Below, in pieces: positions 42,468 through 49,402 of a stretch of DNA of 64,000 bases (the stretch's first letter is position 1; every line of letters starts with the position of its first letter). Source of the stretch: Umezawaea tangerina (GTDB lineage: Bacteria; Actinomycetota; Actinomycetes; Mycobacteriales; Pseudonocardiaceae); NCBI RefSeq assembly GCF_003002815.1, contig NZ_PVTF01000002.1:744001-808000 (forward strand), in the 5' to 3' direction. Made by a program: the position numbers and the translations under genes. Below the pieces are notes generated by a model. That model saw nothing but the letters and a program-made list of their open reading frames with translations. It was not told where the DNA came from and did not search any database.

Positions 42468-42489
42468 TTCTGGCCTGTCAAGTCCAGAA
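42468..42489. promoter_or_regulatory. TetR operator, copy 2 of 3
   Basis: TTCTGG-N10-CCAGAA, 32 bp from copy 1, in the centre of the 137-bp divergent gap. Confidence 0.75.
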
Positions 42490-42501
42490 TCTGCCATCCC
42501 G

Positions 42502-42523
42502 TTCTGGCCCACGCGATCCAGAA
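42502..42523. promoter_or_regulatory. TetR operator, copy 3 of 3
   Basis: TTCTGG-N10-CCAGAA, 34 bp from copy 2 and immediately upstream of the putative -10 of the tetR gene. Confidence 0.75.
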
Positions 42524-42530
42524 GCGGTGG

Positions 42531-42536
42531 TAGTCT
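42531..42536 (+). promoter_or_regulatory. -10 box 6 nt before the tetR start (leaderless)
   Basis: TAGTCT then a 6-nt gap and ATG 42543; no ribosome site. Confidence 0.5.
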
Positions 42537-42542
42537 CGCGCC

Positions 42543-43148
42543 ATGTCAGGGGAACGCGAACTGACCGCGAAGGGCTTGGCCACCCGCGAGCGCATCGTCG
42601 AGTACGCCGCGGCCGTGACGCGCGAGCGGGGTGCGGCGAACACGCGCATGGAGTGCGTCCGCGTCGCCGCGAACGTCAGCAACAGCCAGCTGTTCCACTA
42701 CTTCCCGCAGGGCAAGGCGGAGATGATGATCGCCGTCGCGCGCTACGAGTCGCGCACGATCCTGGCCGACCAGGACGCGCGGCTGCGCACGACGAGGACC
42801 TGGCGGGCGTGGGACGAGTGGGCCGAGGCACTGCTCGGGCACTACGACGAGAACGGGTCGCGCTGCGGCCTGGCCGCGCTGCTGGGCCAGCTCGACCAGG
42901 ACGCGCCGGAGATCCGGGAGGTGCTGGCCGGGCTCCTGGAGTCCTGGGAGCAGGCGATCGCCGCCGGGATCCGGTCGATGCAGTCGGCGCGCAAGATCAG
43001 CCCCGACCTCGACGCGGACACCACGGCGGGCACGATCGTCACCGGCATCCTCGGCGGCATCGTGCAGATGACCGTGACCGGCAGCACGAACCGGCTACGG
43101 GCGACGGTCCGCGCCTCGATCGCGACGCTGAAGGCCGCCCGTCAGTAG
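42543..43148 (+). CDS. TetR-family regulator
   Basis: 201 residues. HTH: TAKGLATRERIVEYAAAVTRERGAANTRMECVRVAANVSNSQLFHYFPQGKAEMMIAVARYE. The C-terminal helices (SRCGLAALLGQLDQDAPEIREVLAGLLESWEQAIAAGIRSMQ) match the TetR_C group common near NADP-dependent oxidoreductases. With three operators in the divergent gap, one next to its own -10, it should repress itself and the reductase. It is convergent with and overlaps the PPOX-type gene by 7 nt. Confidence 0.88.
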   Translation: MSGERELTAKGLATRERIVEYAAAVTRERGAANTRMECVRVAANVSNSQLFHYFPQGKAEMMIAVARYESRTILADQDARLRTTRTWRAWDEWAEALLGHYDENGSRCGLAALLGQLDQDAPEIREVLAGLLESWEQAIAAGIRSMQSARKISPDLDADTTAGTIVTGILGGIVQMTVTGSTNRLRATVRASIATLKAARQ

Positions 43149-43600
43149 GTGCCGCCGAGCTTGCGGTGGTCCCAGCTGGCCGTGCCCGTCGGGGTGAACC
43201 GCAGCCCGACCCGCTTCGCGGCCTGGGCGCGCACGAACCCCTCCAGCTCGGGGCTCCGCTCGCCGCCGTAGCGGGTCGACACCGCGAGACCGATCCGCAC
43301 GACCTCGTCCGGGTCGGTGACCAGCTCGACGTCGCACTCCAGCGACACGCCGCGCAGCTGGTCGTAGGTCTCCCCCGCCTCGACCTGGAGCGTGGCCAGC
43401 GGGCTGCGGCGCAGGTTGACGACCTTCTGCGACCGCCCGTAGGTCCACCCCTCGACCACGTCGCCGTCCCGCACGAACCACAGCGGCACGAGGTGCACCC
43501 GGCCGTCCGGGTTGACGGTGGCGACGGTGACCACGCGCTCCTCGTCGAGGAACGCGCGCACCTCGTCCTGGCTCATCCTGATCTGGTCACGACGGGACAC
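43142..43600 (-). CDS. Pyridoxamine-5'-phosphate-oxidase-fold protein (F420/flavin type)
   Basis: 152 residues from GTG 43600. Split-barrel fold: MSQDEVRAFLDEERVVTVATVNPDGRVHLVPLWFVRDGDVVEGWTYGRSQKVVNLRRSPLATLQVEAGE, then CDVELVTDPDEVVRIG and RVGLRFTPTGTASWDHRKLGG. This is typical of small actinobacterial PPOX proteins that bind F420 or FMN; the Lys/Arg-rich cofactor loop favours F420 but is not decisive. It starts 10 nt from a MITE-like element, which may have displaced its original promoter. Confidence 0.8.
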   Translation of the reverse strand: MSRRDQIRMSQDEVRAFLDEERVVTVATVNPDGRVHLVPLWFVRDGDVVEGWTYGRSQKVVNLRRSPLATLQVEAGETYDQLRGVSLECDVELVTDPDEVVRIGLAVSTRYGGERSPELEGFVRAQAAKRVGLRFTPTGTASWDHRKLGGTY

Positions 43601-43610
43601 GCCGAAGACC

Positions 43611-43779
43611 CTAGGGCGTGTGTCGAAGTCTCGTTCGATGGGAGTCGCGCCTGAGGTGGTTCCTGGCGGTGCGGCCGACTGGCCCGCATACCGCTGTTGT
43701 ATGCGGGCCAGTCGGCCGTGCCCCCAGGAACCACCTCAGGCCCGGCTACCGCGAACACGGACTTCGACACACGCCCTAG
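43611..43779. mobile_element. MITE-like 169-bp element with 20-bp terminal inverted repeats
   Basis: Termini 43611-43630 and 43760-43779 are perfectly complementary (ctagggcgtgtgtcgaagtc). Two inner pairs also match: 43650-43666 with 43724-43740 (17 bp) and 43672-43691 with 43699-43718 (20 bp), closing on a 7-nt loop. There is no reading frame of note. The fold and the CTAG at both tips suggest a non-autonomous DNA element mobilised in trans by an IS with GGGCGTGTGTCGAAG-type ends, or a derivative of one. The last bases also supply the TAG stop of the XRE gene. Confidence 0.7.
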
Positions 43780-44612
43780 TACGCGTCGGGGGCGGTCATG
43801 TCCTGCAGCCCCACGACGTTGAGGACGGCGAGCTTGTCGGCGTCCGGGGTGTTCGGCGCCGCGGTGAGCACCACGAGCCGCAGCTCGGCGTCGTGCACGG
43901 TCAGCACGTCGCAGTCCAGGACGAGGTCGCCGACCACGGCGTTGGCGACCGACTTCCGCTTCCCGCCGTGCCGGGACACCGCGGGCTGGTCCCAGAGCTC
44001 GGCGAAGCGGTCGCTGGTCGCGCGCAGCGCGCCGATCATCGCGACCAGCTCCGCGTCGCCGGGGTAGCGCAGCACGGCGTCGCCGAGGTCCGCCACCAGC
44101 GAGCGCTCGTGCAGCTCCGGGTCCTCCTGGCGGACCGGGCTCCCGGCGCCGGTGAAGTGCTGCCAGACGAGGTTGCGGGCACGCCCCTTCGGCGCGTCCG
44201 GGTCACCGAACAGCGCCGCCCACGACCGGTTGGCCGCCAGCATCGTCCACGTCACGTCGTAGACGGCCAGCGGGACGTCGGCCAGCCGGTCGGCGAGGCG
44301 CTGGACGCTCGGCGTGATGTGCCGGGGCACCTGGCCGCCGGGCGCGGAGGCGTGGCCCGCGAGGCGGGCCATCAGGTCGTGCTCCTCGGTGGTGACGCGC
44401 AGCGCGCGGGCCAGCGCCCGGACGACGTCCCCGCTCGGGTGCGCCCGGTCCTGCTCCAGCCGCTTGACGTAGTCCGGCGAGACGCCCGCCAACCAGGCGA
44501 GCTCCTCGCGGCGCAGGCCGGGGGTCCGCCGCTCACCTCGTCCGGCGGGCAGCCCGACGTCCGCGGGCCGCACCCGTTGCCGCCACGCCCGCAGGACCGC
44601 GCCCAGGCTCAT
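43776..44612 (-). CDS. XRE-family regulator with MmyB-like ligand domain
   Basis: 278 residues from ATG 44612. HTH: MSLGAVLRAWRQRV ... RRTPGLRREELAWLAGVSPDYVKRLEQDRAHPSGDVVRALARALRVT. The C-terminal MmyB-like domain (VPLAVYDVTWTMLAANRSWAALFGD ... NLVWQHF ... LVADLGDAVLRYPGDAELVAMIGALRATSDRFAELWD) probably binds a small hydrophobic ligand. The gene is divergent from the NmrA-like gene at 44764, the usual arrangement for MmyB-type regulators and their oxidoreductase targets. Its stop codon lies in the terminal repeat of the MITE-like element, so the native C-terminus may differ slightly. Confidence 0.87.
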   Translation of the reverse strand: MSLGAVLRAWRQRVRPADVGLPAGRGERRTPGLRREELAWLAGVSPDYVKRLEQDRAHPSGDVVRALARALRVTTEEHDLMARLAGHASAPGGQVPRHITPSVQRLADRLADVPLAVYDVTWTMLAANRSWAALFGDPDAPKGRARNLVWQHFTGAGSPVRQEDPELHERSLVADLGDAVLRYPGDAELVAMIGALRATSDRFAELWDQPAVSRHGGKRKSVANAVVGDLVLDCDVLTVHDAELRLVVLTAAPNTPDADKLAVLNVVGLQDMTAPDAY

Positions 44613-44763
44613 CTGCGTCACCCGTCCGACTATGCCCGCTCGCCCGAGGGGCTGCCTGGCCCGATCCGGGCCAGGCGGGTGGGACGGACCGGGCCAGTCC
44701 GGCGGGCCGCGGCGGTGCGACGGTGGAACCACTTCCCCACGACCACGAAGGATGTGATCACCG

Positions 44764-45606
44764 GTGTTCCTCGTCATCGGCGCCACCGGCAACGTCGGCG
44801 GCAAGCTCGTCCGCCTCCTCGCCGACCAGGGCCACGCCGTGCGCGCCCTGGTCCGCGCCCCCGCCAGGGCCCGCTTCCCCGAGGGCGTGGAGGTCGCCGT
44901 CGGGGATCTCGACGACCCGGTGGGCATCACCGCGGCCGCCAAGGGCGTCGAGGCCGTGTTCCACATGCAGGCCGACCCCGCACCGGAGCAGACCGGGACG
45001 TTCATCGACGCCATGGGCGACGCCGGGGTCGACCGGGTCGTGGCGATGACCTCGATCGGCGCCGTGCTGGAACCGCTCGTGCGGATGGGCTCGTTCTTCC
45101 GCGCCAAGGAGGACCTGCTGCGCGCGTCCGGTCTGGACGTGACCTTCCTGCGCCCCAACACCCTCATGTCCAACGCGCTCTGGTGGCGGGACTCGGTCAG
45201 GGAGACCGGCACGGTGAGCGACCCGTGCGCTGACGGCCGGATGCCGTGCGTCGACACCGACGACATCGCCGCCGTGGCCGCGGTCGCGCTGACCGAGCCG
45301 GGCCACGCGGGCCGCGGCTACATCCTGACCGGTCCCGAAGCGCTGACCAGCCGTGAGCAGGTCGACGTCCTCGCCGACGTGCTCGGCAGGCCGATCCGGT
45401 TCGTCGACACCACCCCGCGCGAGCACGCCGACGCCGCCGTGGCCGCCGGCACGCCCGCCGCGATGGGGCCGGTGCTCGAGGACCTGTACTCCCTGTTCCG
45501 CACGAGCCGAGCGGGCGTGCTCACCGACGACGTCCGCAACGTCACCGGCCGGGCACCGGGCACGTTCCGCGCCTGGTGCGAACGCAACGCCGCCGCGTTC
45601 CGGTAG
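44764..45606 (+). CDS. NmrA-like NAD(P)H-binding oxidoreductase
   Basis: 280 residues from GTG 44764. Rossmann motif MFLVIGATGNVGGKLVRLLADQGHAVRALVR, then VEVAVGDLDDPVGITAAAKGVEAVFHM, VDRVVAMTSIG and LDVTFLRPNTLMSNALWW. The full-length GATGxxG motif implies real NAD(P)H binding, unlike the TPAGQIG of the first NmrA-like protein in the window. It probably reduces a quinone or enone. It is likely controlled by the divergent XRE/MmyB regulator. Confidence 0.85.
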   Translation: MFLVIGATGNVGGKLVRLLADQGHAVRALVRAPARARFPEGVEVAVGDLDDPVGITAAAKGVEAVFHMQADPAPEQTGTFIDAMGDAGVDRVVAMTSIGAVLEPLVRMGSFFRAKEDLLRASGLDVTFLRPNTLMSNALWWRDSVRETGTVSDPCADGRMPCVDTDDIAAVAAVALTEPGHAGRGYILTGPEALTSREQVDVLADVLGRPIRFVDTTPREHADAAVAAGTPAAMGPVLEDLYSLFRTSRAGVLTDDVRNVTGRAPGTFRAWCERNAAAFR

Positions 45607-45610
45607 CCGG

Positions 45611-46186
45611 TCAGGACGCGGGTGGGAGCGCCGCGGGGGCCGTGCCGAACCCCACGGCGGCCTGGACGTCCTCGCGGCAGGCGTCCAGGAACCGGTCCCC
45701 CGTGGTGCCCAGCCGCGACGTGACCTCCTTGGTCCGGACGCCCAGGTCGTCGGAGCCCGCCGCGGCGTCGCGCAGCAGGGCGTTCCCACCGTCGCGGGCG
45801 GCCCGCCAGATCTCCAGCGCCGTGGTCCGCGGCCCCTCGGCGCCGAAGAGCGACACCTGGTTGTACGCCTTGCGCAGCGCGGTCCGCAGCTCGCGCCAGC
45901 GGGCGTCCGCGGTCGCCTGCCCGGCACCGCCCGACCCGAGCAGCTCCGGCACCTCGGCCCGCAGGAACTGCAGGACCTCCTCACCGGCCAGCGACAGCCC
46001 CGCGTAGGCCTTCACGCGCTCGTCGCGCAGCCACTTCGAGTGGTCCGCCGCGACCTTCAGCGCCTCCAGCCGGTGGGCGTCACGGGCCTTGCGGCGGTCC
46101 AGGTAGGCGTTGGTCGCCAGCGTCAGGGCGACGCCGCACAGCGTCGCCCCCACGGTGATCAGCTGGGTGACCGCCGCAGGTTCCAT
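45611..46186 (-). CDS. Membrane-anchored hypothetical protein
   Basis: 191 residues from ATG 46186, preceded by CGAGGAG. One N-terminal membrane helix (VTQLITVGATLCGVALTLATNAYL) is followed by a basic stop-transfer (DRRKARDAHRLE) and ~140 residues of amphipathic helix (WLRDERVKAYAGLSLAGEEVLQFL ... WRELRTALRKAYNQVSLFG ... EIWRAARDGGNALL). The single anchor with a helical cytosolic body resembles many small actinobacterial proteins of unknown role. I do not recognise a family. Convergent with the NmrA-like gene, 4 nt between stops. Confidence 0.65.
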   Translation of the reverse strand: MEPAAVTQLITVGATLCGVALTLATNAYLDRRKARDAHRLEALKVAADHSKWLRDERVKAYAGLSLAGEEVLQFLRAEVPELLGSGGAGQATADARWRELRTALRKAYNQVSLFGAEGPRTTALEIWRAARDGGNALLRDAAAGSDDLGVRTKEVTSRLGTTGDRFLDACREDVQAAVGFGTAPAALPPAS

Positions 46187-46246
46187 CGTGCTCCTCGTCC
46201 GCTCCACGGCCATCATGATCGGGGTCGAGGCGGCGTGCGGGAACCC

Positions 46247-46909
46247 TCAGGCGGTCACGGGTTCGGTGGACCGACGGGCGACGAGGACGGGTCGCCTGCG
46301 GATGAACCACTCGGCCACCGCGAGGTTGACCACCCAGCCCGCGAGCATCAGCAGGGCCCGCTGGAACACCGTGGGGTCACCGAAGACCGCCATCCACGAC
46401 AGGTGCGTGAACGCCTGCGAGCCAGCCCCCTGCCCGATGGCGTAGGCGCGCATCATCCAGGCGCGGTGCGCGCGGAAGTCGCGCCGCCGCGCCGTGCGGA
46501 AGCCCAGCACGAGCGCCGCGACCATGCCCGTGCCGAACACGAGCCGGAACACCTTCACGAGGTCGCCGTCGAAGGCGGGCAGCGGGTAGAACAGCGCCAT
46601 CCACAGCCCGGACAGCGCCGCGACGAGCCCGGCCGGGACCAGCACGCGTCCGGCGACCCGGTGCCACCGCGGGTGCTCGCGCCGCAACGCCGGGGCGAAC
46701 TGGAAGGCGCCGAGCACGCAGTAAGCGCTGGCGCCGATGATGTGCAGCACCACGGGCAGCGGCGTGGCGAAGAACCGCGCGTTGTCGGGTGTGACGGCGG
46801 CACCGCCCGCCAGCTGGGACACGCGGAAAGCACCTGCCCCGACCGGGATCGCGGTCAGGAGGATCAGGCCGGTGGGGACGAGCCACCCCGGTCTGCCGGT
46901 GGAGGTCAT
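46247..46909 (-). CDS. DUF2306 multi-pass membrane protein
   Basis: 220 residues from ATG 46909, with AAGGGCC upstream. Five or six membrane segments and the family features PLPVVLHIIGASAYCVLGAFQFAPALRREHPRWHRVAGRVLVPAGLVAALSGLWMA and DFRAHRAWMMRAYAIGQGAGSQAF. The conserved His residues (VLHIIG, HPRWHRVAG, FRAHRAWM) in DUF2306 proteins suggest heme or metal contact, but function is unproven. It is followed on the same strand by no gene until 46186 and lies downstream of the NarL-type pair. Confidence 0.8.
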   Translation of the reverse strand: MTSTGRPGWLVPTGLILLTAIPVGAGAFRVSQLAGGAAVTPDNARFFATPLPVVLHIIGASAYCVLGAFQFAPALRREHPRWHRVAGRVLVPAGLVAALSGLWMALFYPLPAFDGDLVKVFRLVFGTGMVAALVLGFRTARRRDFRAHRAWMMRAYAIGQGAGSQAFTHLSWMAVFGDPTVFQRALLMLAGWVVNLAVAEWFIRRRPVLVARRSTEPVTA

Positions 46910-47050
46910 GGCGAGGCCCTTCGGTCACGACGACTGGAGAGCTCCGATCATGGCCGCGGAGGTGGTGCCCGCTCATCGGTCGCGGGGCCGGAGCCGAGCC
47001 GTACCGACGGCCGAGGGCGGCGTAGTACTTCCGGCGCGGCGCCGGTGCCC

Positions 47051-47710
47051 TCAGCGCCGCCGGACGCGGTTCGTCTCGTAGGCCCACATGGCGATCTCGA
47101 CCCGGTTGCGGGCGCCGAGCTTCGCCATGAGGCTGGCGACGTGGGTCTTGACGGTGCTCAGCGTGATGAACAGCTCGTCGGCGATCTCGCTGTTCGTCCG
47201 TCCACTCGCGACGGTCACGAGGACCTGCTCCTCCCGGTCCGTCAGGGGTTCCACCGGCTGCGCGGGCGGAGCGGCCGGGCCGCCGGTGGCGAACGCCGTG
47301 AGCAGCCGGGCGGTGACGCTCGGCGCGATGAGCGCGTCGCCCTCGGCCGCGGCGTGCACCGCCTGGGACAGCAGCGCGGGACCGGCGTCCTTGAGCAGGA
47401 AGCCCCGAGCACCCGCCCGGAGCGCCGCGTAGACGTACTCGTCGAGGTCGAACGTGGTGATCACGACGACGGCCAGCGGGTCGGCCGCGGTGGGCCCGGC
47501 CAGCCGCCGGGTGGCCTCGATGCCGTCCAGGACGGGCATGCGGATGTCGAGCAGGCACACGTCGGGACGCAGCCGCTCGGCCAGCTCCACGGCCCGCAGC
47601 CCGTCCCCCGCCGCGCCGACCACCTCGATCCCCGGCTGCGCGTCCAGGATCATGGTGAGCCCGGTGCGGACGATCTCCTGGTCGTCGGCGACGACCACGC
47701 GGACGCTCAC
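47051..47710 (-). CDS. NarL/FixJ-family response regulator
   Basis: 219 residues from GTG 47710, overlapping the kinase stop (GTGA). Receiver (VRVVVADDQEIVRTGLTMIL, VCLLDIRMPVLDGIEATRRL, VVVITTFDLDEYVYAALRAGARGFLLKD) and LuxR HTH (LTDREEQVLVTVASGRTNSEIADELFITLSTVKTHVASLMAKLGARNRVEIAMWAYE). Co-translated with the sensor kinase upstream. It lies just downstream, same strand, of the YCSPCC-peptide operon and could regulate it or respond to its product, but this is only proximity. Confidence 0.92.
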   Translation of the reverse strand: MSVRVVVADDQEIVRTGLTMILDAQPGIEVVGAAGDGLRAVELAERLRPDVCLLDIRMPVLDGIEATRRLAGPTAADPLAVVVITTFDLDEYVYAALRAGARGFLLKDAGPALLSQAVHAAAEGDALIAPSVTARLLTAFATGGPAAPPAQPVEPLTDREEQVLVTVASGRTNSEIADELFITLSTVKTHVASLMAKLGARNRVEIAMWAYETNRVRRR

Positions 47711-48849
47711 CCCGCCGCCCCGGCCCTGGGCAGCACCGCGGTCACGGTCCAGCCGCGGTCGGGGTCCGGGCCCGCCTCGCAGGTGCCGCCGAGCAGGCCC
47801 GCGCGCTCGATCATGCCGATCAGCCCGTAGCCCGGCTCCCCGGTCGGCCGGGTGGTGGTCGCGTCGCCGTCGTCGCTCACCCGCAGCCGCACCGACGTGT
47901 CGTCGGCCGCGACCCTGACCACGATCCGGGTCGCGTGCCGGGCGTGCCGCCGCGCGTTGGTGACCGACTCCTGGGCGAGCCGGTAGATCGCCGTGCCGAC
48001 CGTAGGCGGGAGGTCGTCGACGTCGCCGTCGATCCCCACGTCGACCGACGGCCCGGAGCGCGACCCGCCGGTCGCGAGCCGTTCGAGGTCGGACACGCGC
48101 GGGGTCGGCGCCAGCTCGGCCTCCTGGTCCTGCCGCAGGACGTGCACGAGGGTGCGCATCTCGACCAGCGCCCGCGACGCCTCGGCCTCGATCAGCCTCA
48201 GCGCGTCGACCGCGGCGTCCGGGTTCGCGGGCGCGGTCGCGAGGCCCGCCTGCGCCCGGATCGCGATCGCCGAGACGTGGTGGGCGACCGTGTCGTGCAG
48301 GTCCCGCGCCAGCCGCCCGCGTTCGAGCAGCTTCACCCGGTCCAGCTCCCGCACCCGCGCCCCCGCCCGGTACCGCAGCGCCGCCCCGAACGTGACCGCC
48401 GAGAACGTCACCACGAAACCCGCGCCCGCGTCGCCCGCGTCCACCTGCCCGAACACCACCGACAGCGACACCTTCGCGACCACGACCGCCAGCCCCAGCA
48501 CCACCTCGCGCCCGGAACCCCAGCGCGCCACCGAGAACACCAGCAGCAGCACGAAGGCCAACGAGTACGACTCCGCCGCCCGTCCCCCGGTCAGCAGCGG
48601 CGACAGCCCCGTCACGACGAACGCGACCACCAGCGCGAGCAGCGGCCTGCTGCGCCGCACCAACAACAACGGCACCAGCACCAGCGCCACACCGGTCGCG
48701 ACCACCGGCCACCGCAGGTCCGGCCGCCACAGCCCCTCGACCACCACCAGCGCCGCCAGCACCCCCACCAGCACCCGGTCCCGCCACCCCACCGGCGGCA
48801 CCAGGGCAGGACGGGGCTCGTCCCACAGCGAGCGCAGCAGACCTGTCAC
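47707..48849 (-). CDS. Membrane sensor histidine kinase (HisKA_3 type)
   Basis: 380 residues from GTG 48849. Four to six membrane helices fill the first ~165 residues (WRDRVLVGVLAALVVVEGLW ... LLALVVAFVVTGLSPLL ... SLAFVLLLVFSVARW) with no extracytoplasmic sensor domain, then the HisKA_3 H-box (LLERGRLARDLHDTVAHHVSAIAI) and HATPase (VGTAIYRLAQESVTNARRHARH, SDDGDATTTRPTGEPGYGLIGM). DesK-like kinases of this form often sense membrane state or lipid II-targeting peptides. The gene begins 73 bp after the flavin-reductase stop on the same strand, so read-through from the peptide operon is possible. Confidence 0.9.
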   Translation of the reverse strand: MTGLLRSLWDEPRPALVPPVGWRDRVLVGVLAALVVVEGLWRPDLRWPVVATGVALVLVPLLLVRRSRPLLALVVAFVVTGLSPLLTGGRAAESYSLAFVLLLVFSVARWGSGREVVLGLAVVVAKVSLSVVFGQVDAGDAGAGFVVTFSAVTFGAALRYRAGARVRELDRVKLLERGRLARDLHDTVAHHVSAIAIRAQAGLATAPANPDAAVDALRLIEAEASRALVEMRTLVHVLRQDQEAELAPTPRVSDLERLATGGSRSGPSVDVGIDGDVDDLPPTVGTAIYRLAQESVTNARRHARHATRIVVRVAADDTSVRLRVSDDGDATTTRPTGEPGYGLIGMIERAGLLGGTCEAGPDPDRGWTVTAVLPRAGAAG

Positions 48850-48922
48850 CCGCTGATGGTACGAGTTCCGCCCCCACCCCGGATCAGCCTGGAGTACCAG
48901 ACCCGCCCTGGTCGGACGGCCC

Positions 48923-49402
48923 CTACCGCCACCCGCCGCGGAAGAACACCAGCGGCTCCCCCGCCCTCTCCCGCGAGCACCACCGCGGCCTGCCCAGCAC
49001 CAGCACGTGGTCTCCCCCGACCACGCACCACTCCACCTCGCACACCACCGCGGCCAGCACGTCCTCGATCACCGGCACCCCCAGTTCCCGCCGGTGCGGC
49101 GTGCCGGCGAAGCGGTCCCCCGTCCCCACGGCGAACCGCTTCGCCAGCTCCCCCTGCCGGTCGTCCAGCACGTTCACCCCGAACACCTTCGACGCCGTGA
49201 TCGCGGCCAGCGTGCGGCTGCCGCGCGCCAGCGACACGAGCAGCAGCGGCGGGTCGAGGGAGACGGAGGTGAAGGCGTTCACGGTGCAGCCGACGGGAGC
49301 CGCACCCTGGGTGCTGGTGACGACGGCGACGCCGGTGGCCCAGTCGCGCATGAACGAGCGGAACGCGGTGCCGGTGATCCGGTCGAGCTCAGCGGAGGTC
49401 AT
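48923..49402 (-). CDS. Flavin reductase (HpaC-like) at the end of the YCSPCC-peptide operon
   Basis: 159 residues; ATG 49402 overlaps the stop of the TPR gene (ATGA). Split-barrel flavin reductase: TAFRSFMRDWATGVAVVTSTQGAAPVGCTVNAFTSVSLDPPLLLVSLARGSRTLAAI, FGVNVLDDRQGELAKRFA, VCEVEWCVVGGDHVLVLGRPRW. It reduces FMN/FAD with NAD(P)H for a partner monooxygenase or other flavoprotein. No two-component monooxygenase lies nearby, so its partner could be the HFCD flavoprotein of this locus. That pairing is inference. Confidence 0.88.
   Translation of the reverse strand: MTSAELDRITGTAFRSFMRDWATGVAVVTSTQGAAPVGCTVNAFTSVSLDPPLLLVSLARGSRTLAAITASKVFGVNVLDDRQGELAKRFAVGTGDRFAGTPHRRELGVPVIEDVLAAVVCEVEWCVVGGDHVLVLGRPRWCSRERAGEPLVFFRGGWR

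Noticed and set aside
42436-42523. Three evenly spaced repeats considered as a CRISPR remnant
   Set aside because: The repeats are 22-bp inverted-repeat operators in a tetR promoter, spaced by about three helical turns, with no cas genes.
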